From: Chlorobiota bacterium
Lineage (GTDB): Bacteria; Bacteroidota; Bacteroidia; Bacteroidales; B39-G9
DNA: 5,534 nucleotides
Direction: 5' to 3'
NCBI GenBank assembly: GCA_030632095.1
Contig: DAOVJU010000267.1
Location: 1-5,534, forward strand
In this document: positions 1 to 5,534 of the stretch, one piece after another
Layout: the number at the start of each line of letters is the position of its first letter
Numbering within the stretch: the stretch's first letter is position 1
The notes under the pieces: model-generated
Told to the model about the DNA's origin: nothing
What the model saw: only the letters and a program-made list of their open reading frames with translations
Database searches by the model: none
Made by a program: the position numbers and the translations under genes

Positions 1-851
1 TCTTAGGATTATTATTGCTTATTGATATGTGGTCTGTTAATAAAAGATACTTAAATAACGATGATTTTGTAACTAAAAGAAAGGCACAGGTACCTTTTCA
101 GCCAACGAATGCTGACAAGCTGATCTTAAAGGATAATGATCCGAATTTCAGGGTATTAAATTTATCTGTCAATACATTTAATGACGCAAGCACATCATAT
201 TTTCATAAATCAATTGGTGGTTACCATGGGGCAAAAATGAAAAGATATCAGGAATTAATTGATTATCACATAAGTAAGCAAAACATTGAGGTTTTAAATA
301 TGTTAAATACAAAATATTTTATTATTCCCGATAAAAATAATCAACCCCAGGTACAGGTAAATATTAATGCACTTGGCAATGCATGGTTTGTTAAGGATTA
401 TAAATTTGTCGAAAATGCTGATGAAGAAATACTGGCATTAAATGAGTTTTCTCCCGGCAAAACAGCAATTATTGATAAACGGTATGCAGGTTATCTTGAT
501 AACTTCAAAATAATTCCAGATTCAAATGCTGCAATAGCATTAAGTGAATATACACCCAATGAACTAAAGTATCAATTTAACTCAAAGATTGAACAATTAG
601 CAGTGTTTTCTGAAATATATTATAATAAGGGTTGGGATGCATATATTGACGGGAAACTAACACCACATTTCCGGGCAAATTATGTATTAAGAGCAATGAT
701 AATACCCGCAGGGCAACATCTTATTGAATTTAAATTTCAGCCAAAAGCATACAAGTACGGAAATATTGTATCGTTTACATCATCATTTTTATTGATTATT
801 GTTCTCATGGGAGCTTTTGTATTTCATTTCATTAAACCAAATAAACCCTAA
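1..851 (+). CDS. YfhO-family membrane protein, C-terminal part (5' end outside window)
   Basis: The open frame runs in from the left edge (first whole codon at 3) to TAA at 849-851, giving 282 visible residues. The first internal start-like codons (TTG 15, ATG 27) sit inside a hydrophobic stretch ending in LLLLIDMW, so the true start lies upstream. The visible part reads as the tail of a transmembrane segment, a long soluble region, and one last membrane helix near the C-terminus (about 765-835, SFLLIIVLMGAFVFHFI). The segment at about 605-760 matches my memory of the YfhO (PF09586-type) C-terminus: SEIYYNKGWDAYIDGK, then RANYVLRAMIIPAGQH and IEFKFQPKAYKYG. YfhO proteins are large multi-pass membrane proteins related to GT-C glycosyltransferases; in Firmicutes YfhO is linked to lipoteichoic acid glycosylation, while the role in Bacteroidota is not settled. 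A sugar-transfer role here is inference. The catalytic N-terminal part is not visible. Confidence 0.85.
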   Translation, partial: LGLLLLIDMWSVNKRYLNNDDFVTKRKAQVPFQPTNADKLILKDNDPNFRVLNLSVNTFNDASTSYFHKSIGGYHGAKMKRYQELIDYHISKQNIEVLNMLNTKYFIIPDKNNQPQVQVNINALGNAWFVKDYKFVENADEEILALNEFSPGKTAIIDKRYAGYLDNFKIIPDSNAAIALSEYTPNELKYQFNSKIEQLAVFSEIYYNKGWDAYIDGKLTPHFRANYVLRAMIIPAGQHLIEFKFQPKAYKYGNIVSFTSSFLLIIVLMGAFVFHFIKPNKP

Positions 852-886
852 TAATTGGCTTGGTGTTTGTTAATAATAATAAATAG

Positions 887-918
887 TTTGAAATTTATTA
901 ATCAAATTTTTAGTTTTG
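887..918 (+). promoter_or_regulatory. Candidate Bacteroidota-type promoter for the exported-protein gene
   Basis: TTTG at 887-890 is followed after 20 bases by TAGTTTTG at 911-918. This fits the TTTG / TAnnTTTG pattern of the Bacteroidota primary sigma factor. Transcription would start near 923-927, about 25 bases before ATG 950. That placement also argues against the in-frame TTG at 929 as the start, since it would lie almost at the transcript's 5' end. The match is by eye in AT-rich DNA, so chance occurrence is possible. Confidence 0.5.
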
Positions 919-949
919 GATAATATTATTGAAATTAAGTAAAGTTATT

Positions 950-1819
950 ATGAAAAAAATCGGACTTCTTTGTTTGTTAATTATGTTTAACCTCAATTTA
1001 ATTCATGGGCAATCAAAATCGGGATCAAATCTTGATTTAGAAGGATTTAAGTTTGAAAAAAGAATAAAAGGGCCTAAGCATAAAAACAGTAAAATTATTG
1101 AATTAATGGTTGATGAATATGATTACTATTTTGCAATAACATATAAAGGCCCTAAAGGTTTTTTAACCCTTATTGTTTATGAATTGTATACCTGGAATGT
1201 TGTAGGCACTTATAATTTTAAAAGCAGGGCAGAATTGTATAATAGTTACTTTAAAGATGATGGTTCGGTTTTTTACGTAAACACAGATATTTATAAACAG
1301 AAATATGCTGAAATTATTCTGAAAACCGGAGAAATGAATATACTTGGATGCACCGAAACTCCAAATGGATGTGAGTTTTTAGAATTACAAAAATATACAA
1401 CAGAAGGACATACAATTGGTAATAACTATTACTTTATGATGGATGAAAATAGAAAGAATGATATTAAAATATACGTGAATAAAGACATGATTTTTGCTAA
1501 TGCGTATCTTGTAGAAGAGGAAGAAGTTGTTGAGGAACCAACGGAAAAGGTTAAGGTTGTAGAAAAGGTTGAAGAAAAAGTTCAGCTTGAAGAAATAGAA
1601 GTTTTTTTAACAGAAGCTGAAATAGAAGAAATAAAAGCAGGCAAAACTATATATAAACAAGGTGTACAAATAATACTAAAATCAGATTCAAATAGAAATC
1701 TATTAAATAAAGTGGAAGGTGATTTTCGATATGTCCTGCTTACATTGATCGACTTAAGTAAACTGAGCTTTGGAAACAAGGTGACAAACAATAGTGTAAA
1801 TGTTTATTTGAAGAACTAG
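950..1819 (+). CDS. Predicted exported protein of unknown function with a Glu/Val/Lys-rich segment
   Basis: I do not recognise this 289-residue protein. ATG 950 is chosen because it begins a classic signal peptide: MKK, a hydrophobic core (residues 4-18) and a likely cleavage near LIHG-QS (residues 17-22). The in-frame TTG at 929 would only add seven residues in front of it. There is no lipobox: the only early Cys (residue 8) is inside the hydrophobic core. Residues about 30-185 are rich in Tyr, Phe and Lys and alternate in a way that suggests beta strands. C134 and C141 (CTETPNGC) could form a disulfide after export. Residues 188-218 are a highly charged Glu/Val/Lys stretch (EEEEVVEEPTEKVKVVEKVE), probably an extended or helical linker, followed by a separate tail of about 70 residues ending in YLKN. 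It has its own candidate promoter, and a further one follows before ftsX, so it is probably transcribed alone. A periplasmic or surface location is inference. Confidence 0.8.
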   Translation: MKKIGLLCLLIMFNLNLIHGQSKSGSNLDLEGFKFEKRIKGPKHKNSKIIELMVDEYDYYFAITYKGPKGFLTLIVYELYTWNVVGTYNFKSRAELYNSYFKDDGSVFYVNTDIYKQKYAEIILKTGEMNILGCTETPNGCEFLELQKYTTEGHTIGNNYYFMMDENRKNDIKIYVNKDMIFANAYLVEEEEVVEEPTEKVKVVEKVEEKVQLEEIEVFLTEAEIEEIKAGKTIYKQGVQIILKSDSNRNLLNKVEGDFRYVLLTLIDLSKLSFGNKVTNNSVNVYLKN

Positions 1820-1882
1820 TACTCCGCTTATACTCACTATTTCATAAAATACAGGATTATTATTGATATAATAAGCAAAAAA

Positions 1883-1915
1883 TTTGGTAATCGGCTATTG
1901 CTTGTATTATCTTTG
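1883..1915 (+). promoter_or_regulatory. Candidate promoter of the ftsX-uppP-truB-queA operon
   Basis: TTTG at 1883-1886 and TATCTTTG at 1908-1915 are separated by 21 bases, a full match to the Bacteroidota TTTG / TAnnTTTG pattern, with the commonly seen pyrimidine (C1916) after the -7 box. Transcription would begin near 1920-1924. The leader to ATG 1974 would be about 50 bases and would consist almost entirely of the inverted repeat at 1930-1971. No comparable promoter is visible in the gaps between the downstream genes, so this is the best candidate to drive the whole run. Confidence 0.6.
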
Positions 1916-1929
1916 CATGCTTTTAACCC

Positions 1930-1971
1930 GAATAATTCACAGATTTAAAGGGAGATATCTGTGAATTATTC
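1930..1971 (+). promoter_or_regulatory. Perfect 15-bp inverted repeat (stem-loop) in the ftsX leader
   Basis: The left arm 1930-1944 (GAATAATTCACAGAT) is the exact reverse complement of the right arm 1957-1971, with a 12-base loop (1945-1956) containing AAAGGGAG. As RNA this forms a 15-bp hairpin without mismatch, starting roughly 8 bases after the predicted transcription start and ending two bases before ATG 1974. No T-run follows directly (ATTATTCTGATGAC), so it is not a typical intrinsic terminator. It could be an mRNA-stabilising 5' stem, a translational control element, or a DNA operator for a dimeric regulator; the sequence alone does not decide. The purine-rich loop resembles a Shine-Dalgarno sequence but lies about 20 bases from the ATG, and most Bacteroidota genes do not rely on one. 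Confidence 0.7.
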
Positions 1972-1973
1972 TG

Positions 1974-2879
1974 ATGACTAAGAAAAGTTTTTATTTTAAC
2001 ATGCATAAACCTAAAAACAATACTAATAAATATCGTTTAAGAAGTTCATTTTTTACTACTGTTGTAAGCATTTCGTTGGTACTTTTTGTTTTGGGTTTGA
2101 TGGGATTATTGGTTTTAAATGCAAAGAAATTATCTGATTATGTTAAAGAAACTATAACATTTTCGGTTTTCATTAAAGAAAATTCCAAGGAGGTTGAAAT
2201 TAGAAGACTTCAAAAAGACCTGGATGCTTCACATTATGTGAAGTCCACTTATTTTATTAGTAAAAATGAAGCAGCCAACATTTTAGAAAAAGAGCTTGGA
2301 AATGATTTTATTCAATTTCTTGGATATAATCCATTATTGGCATCAATTGAAGTAAAACTACATGCTAATTATACAAATCCTGACAGTATATCATTAATGA
2401 TTAATGAATTACAAAAAAATCAATATGTAGAAGAAGTAAATTATCAAAAATCGTTAGTACATGCCATTAACGATAATGTTCGAAATATTGGTCTTATTCT
2501 TTTGGTATTTAGTGGATTATTATTATTAATAGCCATAACACTAATTAACAATACAATTCGTTTATCTGTATATTCAAAAAGGTTTATTATAAACACCATG
2601 CAGCTTGTTGGTGCAACAAAAGCATTTATACGAAGGCCGTTTTTATATAAAAGTGCCACTTATGGAGTATATGGATCTCTGGTTTCAATAATATTGTTGT
2701 CAGGAGTAATATACCTGATTCAAAAAGAATTAAGGGGAGTAATAGGATTTAACGAAATTGAAATTATTGGGGCTTTATATCTTGGTATAATATTGGTTGG
2801 AATTGTTATTTCCTGGGCATCATCGTATTTTGCAGTAAATAAGTATTTAAATATAAAAATTGATAAGTTGTATTATTAA
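1974..2879 (+). CDS. ftsX: Cell division protein FtsX (permease-like membrane protein)
   Basis: FtsX is the membrane half of the FtsEX complex. In characterised bacteria, ATP hydrolysis by FtsE is passed through FtsX to activate peptidoglycan hydrolases at the division site. The 301 residues show the FtsX plan: short cytoplasmic N-terminus with RLRSSFFTTVVSISLVLF (21-38), TM1 about 27-49, an extracytoplasmic domain about 51-170, TM2 about 171-192, a cytoplasmic loop with NNTIRLSVYSKRFIINTMQL and VGATKAFIRRPF (192-223), and TM3 and TM4 about 226-250 and 263-287. The length is normal for the family. ATG 1974 is the longest start and abuts the stem-loop. ATG 2001 (MHKPKNNTNKYRLRSS) would give 292 residues and is also plausible, since the first nine residues look unconserved. 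ftsE is not adjacent, so the partner ATPase must be elsewhere. The gene is first in the operon. Confidence 0.93.
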   Translation: MTKKSFYFNMHKPKNNTNKYRLRSSFFTTVVSISLVLFVLGLMGLLVLNAKKLSDYVKETITFSVFIKENSKEVEIRRLQKDLDASHYVKSTYFISKNEAANILEKELGNDFIQFLGYNPLLASIEVKLHANYTNPDSISLMINELQKNQYVEEVNYQKSLVHAINDNVRNIGLILLVFSGLLLLIAITLINNTIRLSVYSKRFIINTMQLVGATKAFIRRPFLYKSATYGVYGSLVSIILLSGVIYLIQKELRGVIGFNEIEIIGALYLGIILVGIVISWASSYFAVNKYLNIKIDKLYY

Positions 2880-2891
2880 ATAATCATTCTT

Positions 2892-3158
2892 ATGTCTAAA
2901 AGAAATGAAAAAAATCCAGATACTGGATTTGCCCTGGCTAAAGAAAATTACATATTACTTGTAATAGGATTTATAATAATTATAATTGGTTTTGCATTAA
3001 TGATTGGTGGAAAAGCAAATAGCCCGGATGAATTCAATCCGGAAATATTTAGTTTTAGAAGAATTACTCTTGCACCAATGATTGTATTATTTGGGTTTTT
3101 ATTTGAGATTTGGGCAATTATGAAGAAGCCAAAGACAGAATCAAAAAAGATAAATTAA
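2892..3158 (+). CDS. DUF3098 family small membrane protein
   Basis: This 88-residue protein starts 12 bases after the ftsX stop. It has two predicted membrane helices, about 20-39 (YILLVIGFIIIIIGFALMIG) and 60-77 (LAPMIVLFGFLFEIWAIM), joined by a loop with the family's conserved FNPEIFSFRRITLAP (48-62). The N-terminus carries FALAKENY (13-20). Both ends are hydrophilic and lysine-rich, and positive charge rules suggest cytoplasmic termini with the acidic loop outside. I recognise it as DUF3098, a Bacteroidota family that sits between ftsX and uppP in many genomes. No biochemical function is known to me. The conserved position suggests a role connected with division or the envelope, but that is inference from context only. 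Confidence 0.88.
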   Translation: MSKRNEKNPDTGFALAKENYILLVIGFIIIIIGFALMIGGKANSPDEFNPEIFSFRRITLAPMIVLFGFLFEIWAIMKKPKTESKKIN

Positions 3159-3186
3159 AAATTAATTAATAAATAGTTAGGATATT

Positions 3187-3969
3187 TTGGATTGGCTTAA
3201 AGCATTAATTTTAGGGATTATTCAGGGCCTGACAGAATTCTTACCAATCAGTAGCAGCGGGCATTTAGAAATTGGTAAAGTTTTATTAGGTGTAAATACT
3301 GAACAAAGTTTGTTATTTACTGTTATAGTTCATGGTGCTACTGTTTTTAGTACAATAGTTGTATTTAGGAAAGAACTTGTAAAAATTTTTGGTGGATTGT
3401 TTAAATTAAACCTGAATAGTGAAACACATTATAGCTTTAAATTAATTGTTTCAATGATTCCTGTTGGAATTGTTGGAGTTTTTTTTAAACAAGACGTAGA
3501 ATCTTTTTTTACAGGTAATTTGGTTTTCGTCGGTTACATGCTTATTATAACAGCTTTACTATTAGCGTTTACTTTTTTCGCTAAGCAAAAAAGCAACAAT
3601 ATATCATATGGTAACGCATTAATTATAGGGATTGCACAGGCAATTGCTGTTATGCCGGGAATATCAAGATCAGGGGCTACAATAGCTACAAGCCTGTTGT
3701 TAGGTAACTCGAGAGAAAGTGCAGCAAAATTTTCTTTCCTTATGGTAATATTGCCAATAATTGGTGAAAATACTATTGAGATATTAAGTAATGATATCAT
3801 TATAGAAAAATCGCACGAAATGAGTTCTTTGATAGTTGGATTTATAGCAGCATTTATAACAGGGTTAATTGCTTGTAAATGGATGATAAACATTGTAAAA
3901 AAAGGAAAACTCATCTATTTTGCAGGCTACTGTTTGCTGGTTGGCTTAGTTTCAATATTATTTTCTTAA
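3187..3969 (+). CDS. uppP: Undecaprenyl-diphosphate phosphatase UppP (BacA family)
   Basis: UppP is an integral membrane enzyme that removes a phosphate from undecaprenyl diphosphate, regenerating the carrier lipid used for peptidoglycan and surface glycan synthesis. Raised dosage gives bacitracin resistance in known hosts. Both family signatures are intact: the (E/Q)xxxE region QGLTEFLPISSSGH (Q13, E17, S22-S24, H26) and PGISRSGAT (157-165, with R161). The 260 residues with several hydrophobic helices fit the family (E. coli about 273). The start is TTG 3187: an in-frame TAG lies at 3178-3180, no ATG occurs between it and the motifs, and the resulting MDWLKALILGIIQGLTEFLP is the normal family N-terminus. 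The next in-frame ATG, M90, would remove the first catalytic motif. The gene follows DUF3098 by 28 AT-rich bases and precedes truB by 7. Confidence 0.95.
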   Translation: MDWLKALILGIIQGLTEFLPISSSGHLEIGKVLLGVNTEQSLLFTVIVHGATVFSTIVVFRKELVKIFGGLFKLNLNSETHYSFKLIVSMIPVGIVGVFFKQDVESFFTGNLVFVGYMLIITALLLAFTFFAKQKSNNISYGNALIIGIAQAIAVMPGISRSGATIATSLLLGNSRESAAKFSFLMVILPIIGENTIEILSNDIIIEKSHEMSSLIVGFIAAFITGLIACKWMINIVKKGKLIYFAGYCLLVGLVSILFS

Positions 3970-3976
3970 AAACTAA

Positions 3977-4696
3977 ATGGAAGCAAATTATAGTAAAGAA
4001 GAATTTCTAAAAGGAAAAATAATATTAATTGATAAGCCTTATGAATGGACATCATTTGATGTGGTCAAAAAAATAAGGTTTTTAATTAAGCGAAAATATA
4101 AACTTAGTAAAATAAAAGTTGGCCATGCAGGAACACTTGATCCATTGGCAACAGGATTAATCATTGTTTGTACGGGAAAAGCTACAAAGCAAATTCAAAA
4201 ATTAATCGATTCTGGTAAGCAATATGAAGCTAATATAAAATTAGGGGCAACAACTCCTTCTTTTGACCGGGAAACGGATATTAATAAAAAATTTGAAATA
4301 GCGCATATTACTTCAGGGAAAGTTAAAAAGATATTAGAAAATAAATTTAAGGGTATAATTAAACAGGTTCCCCCGTTATATTCAGCAAAACGAGTAAATG
4401 GCGTACGAGCTTATGAGTTAGCAAGAAGGGGTGAAGAGATTGAATTGAAAGCGAATATGGTTGAAATAAAGAATATTGAACTCATAGAATATAATTTACC
4501 TGATATTAAATTATATATTAATTGTAGTAAAGGTACATATATCCGTTCATTAGCCCGTGATATTGGTGTTGCCCTTAAAAGCGGTGCATATTTACATAAT
4601 TTGAGAAGAATTTCAATTGGAAACTTCGCAGTACAGGATGCAATCTCAATTAAAGAGTTTGAAAAAAATTTATCTAACTATAACAATTTAGAATAA
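3977..4696 (+). CDS. truB: tRNA pseudouridine(55) synthase TruB
   Basis: TruB converts U55 in the T-loop of tRNAs to pseudouridine, in the cytoplasm. The 239-residue product has the family motifs in order: the N-terminal LIDKPYEWTSFDVV (17-30), the catalytic loop GHAGTLDPLATGLI (49-62) with nucleophile D55, the conserved Tyr in KQYEA (Y83) that stacks in the active site, PPLYSAKRVNGVRAYELAR (132-150), and CSKGTYIRSLARDIG (183-197). It ends soon after RRISIGNF (210-217), so the C-terminal PUA domain of E. coli TruB (about 314 residues) is absent; short forms like this are common in Bacteroidota. ATG 3977 lies 7 bases after the uppP stop, and the preceding A-rich sequence has no Shine-Dalgarno motif. 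Close spacing indicates co-transcription with uppP. Confidence 0.95.
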   Translation: MEANYSKEEFLKGKIILIDKPYEWTSFDVVKKIRFLIKRKYKLSKIKVGHAGTLDPLATGLIIVCTGKATKQIQKLIDSGKQYEANIKLGATTPSFDRETDINKKFEIAHITSGKVKKILENKFKGIIKQVPPLYSAKRVNGVRAYELARRGEEIELKANMVEIKNIELIEYNLPDIKLYINCSKGTYIRSLARDIGVALKSGAYLHNLRRISIGNFAVQDAISIKEFEKNLSNYNNLE

Positions 4697-4741
4697 TTTA
4701 CGTACAAATAATGCTAAAAATTATTTAAAACATAATCAGAT

Positions 4742-5534
4742 ATGAAGTTATCGAAATTTAAATATAATTTACCGGAAGAATTAATAGCTCTTCATCCTGC
4801 AGATAACAGGGATGAATCAAGATTAATGGTTCTTAACAGGAAAACAGGAAAAATAGAACATAAAATTTTTAAGGAAGTACTTGATTATTTTAATGATCAG
4901 GATGTTATGGTTTTCAATAATACTAAAGTATTTCCAGCAAGATTGTATGGTAATAAAGAAAAAACAGGAGCCAGAATAGAGGTTTTCCTGTTAAGAGAAT
5001 TAAGTAAAGAACAACGCTTATGGGATGTATTGGTTGATCCTGCCAGGAAAATACGAATAGGAAATAAATTATATTTTGGTAAAGACGATCAGTTAGTAGC
5101 CGAGGTTATTGATAATACAACTTCAAGGGGAAGAACCTTGAGATTTTTATATGATGGGCCATATGATTATTTTAAAAAAACATTATACGATTTAGGTGAA
5201 ACCCCTTTACCAAAATTTATTAAAAGAGATATTGTACCTGAAGACAGGGAAAGGTATCAAACAATTTATGCGAAACATGAAGGTGCAGTAGCTGCTCCTA
5301 CTGCTGGAATGCATTTTAGCAGGGAGTTAATGAAAAGGCTCGAAATAAAAGGTATATGCTTTGCTGAAATTACACTGCATGTAGGATTAGGAAACTTTAG
5401 AAATGTGGATGTTGAAGATCTTACCAAGCATAAAATGGATTCTGAACAAATTATGATAACCGATGAAGCTGTGGAAATTGTAAATAATGCAAAAGATTTG
5501 AAAAAGGAAGTTTGCGCAGTAGGTACTACTGTAA
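4742..5534 (+). CDS. queA: S-adenosylmethionine:tRNA ribosyltransferase-isomerase QueA (3' end outside window)
   Basis: QueA transfers and isomerises the ribosyl group of S-adenosylmethionine onto preQ1 at tRNA position 34, forming epoxyqueuosine in the queuosine pathway. The frame opens at ATG 4742 (MKLSKFKYNLPEELIALHPA, the usual QueA N-terminus) and stays open to the window end: 264 of an expected roughly 350 residues are visible. Recognisable segments are DVMVFNNTKVFPARL (54-68), LWDVLVDPARKIRIG (93-107), the LGETPLPKFIKR stretch (151-162), EGAVAAPTAGMHF (180-192), LHVGLGNFRNVDVED (212-226) and HKMDSE (230-235); the last codons encode CAVGTTV. Nothing is broken in the visible part; the missing end is only the window limit. 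It follows truB by 45 AT-rich bases with no clear promoter or terminator, so it is probably in the same transcript. Confidence 0.94.
   Translation, partial: MKLSKFKYNLPEELIALHPADNRDESRLMVLNRKTGKIEHKIFKEVLDYFNDQDVMVFNNTKVFPARLYGNKEKTGARIEVFLLRELSKEQRLWDVLVDPARKIRIGNKLYFGKDDQLVAEVIDNTTSRGRTLRFLYDGPYDYFKKTLYDLGETPLPKFIKRDIVPEDRERYQTIYAKHEGAVAAPTAGMHFSRELMKRLEIKGICFAEITLHVGLGNFRNVDVEDLTKHKMDSEQIMITDEAVEIVNNAKDLKKEVCAVGTTV

Noticed and set aside
840..871. Imperfect hairpin overlapping the stop codon of the YfhO-family gene, considered as its terminator
   Set aside because: The stem needs a G-U pair and a mismatch and has no clear T-tract, so I cannot support it.
870..885. Short TAA-repeat run (TTAATAATAATAAATA)
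   Set aside because: It is only about four units long, in a highly AT-rich intergenic stretch, and shows no sign of a functional tandem repeat.
1582..1791. Minus-strand open frame of 69 codons
   Set aside because: It lies wholly inside the exported-protein gene in antisense, has a Ser/Ile-rich composition mirroring the Glu/Lys codons of the sense strand, and shows no motif or promoter.
1857..1874. Inverted repeat TTATTAT-TGAT-ATAATAA after the exported-protein gene, considered as a terminator
   Set aside because: The 7-bp stem is entirely A/T, it is followed by GCAAAAAA rather than a T-tract, and such repeats are expected by chance in DNA this AT-rich.
2444..2659. Minus-strand open frame of 71 codons
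   Set aside because: It is antisense to the conserved TM2 and cytoplasmic-loop part of ftsX and has no recognisable domain.
3534..3914. Minus-strand open frame of 126 codons with hydrophobic stretches
   Set aside because: It is antisense to uppP; the hydrophobic look comes from the complement of membrane-helix codons, and the sense frame carries the full UppP signature.
4706..4726. Inverted repeat AAATAAT / ATTATTT between truB and queA
   Set aside because: It is an A/T-only 7-bp stem with a 7-base loop and no T-run after it, too weak to call a terminator or regulatory element.

Overview
The window is an AT-rich chromosomal stretch that most likely comes from a Bacteroidota genome. Three things point that way. 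Two intergenic regions carry the phylum's TTTG / TAnnTTTG type of promoter. Shine-Dalgarno sequences are nearly absent before the starts. The gene order ftsX - DUF3098 - uppP - truB - queA is one I recognise from Bacteroidota. I cannot resolve order or genus from the sequence alone. All supported genes are on the + strand.

Layout: (1) positions 1-851 hold the C-terminal part of a large YfhO-family membrane protein whose start lies before the window. (2) A short gap with a candidate promoter (887-918) precedes a gene at 950-1819 for a predicted exported protein of 289 aa that I do not recognise. It has a signal peptide and a Glu/Val/Lys-rich charged segment. (3) A 154-base gap (1820-1973) carries a second well-matched promoter (1883-1915) and a perfect 15-bp inverted repeat (1930-1971) ending just before the ftsX start codon. 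(4) A tightly packed run follows: ftsX (1974-2879), a small DUF3098 membrane protein (2892-3158), uppP (3187-3969, TTG start), truB (3977-4696), and queA from 4742, cut off by the window end. Gaps between these genes are 12, 28, 7 and 45 bases, and I see no convincing terminator or promoter in them, so they are probably one operon.

The operon joins envelope and division functions (FtsX, which controls peptidoglycan hydrolysis at division in known systems; UppP, which recycles the undecaprenyl carrier lipid for wall synthesis) with two tRNA modification enzymes (TruB for pseudouridine 55, QueA for queuosine). This looks like ordinary core-genome content. I found no mobile element, CRISPR array, RNA gene or defence-like system. 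The items most worth a second look are the perfect stem-loop in the predicted ftsX leader and the unrecognised exported protein.
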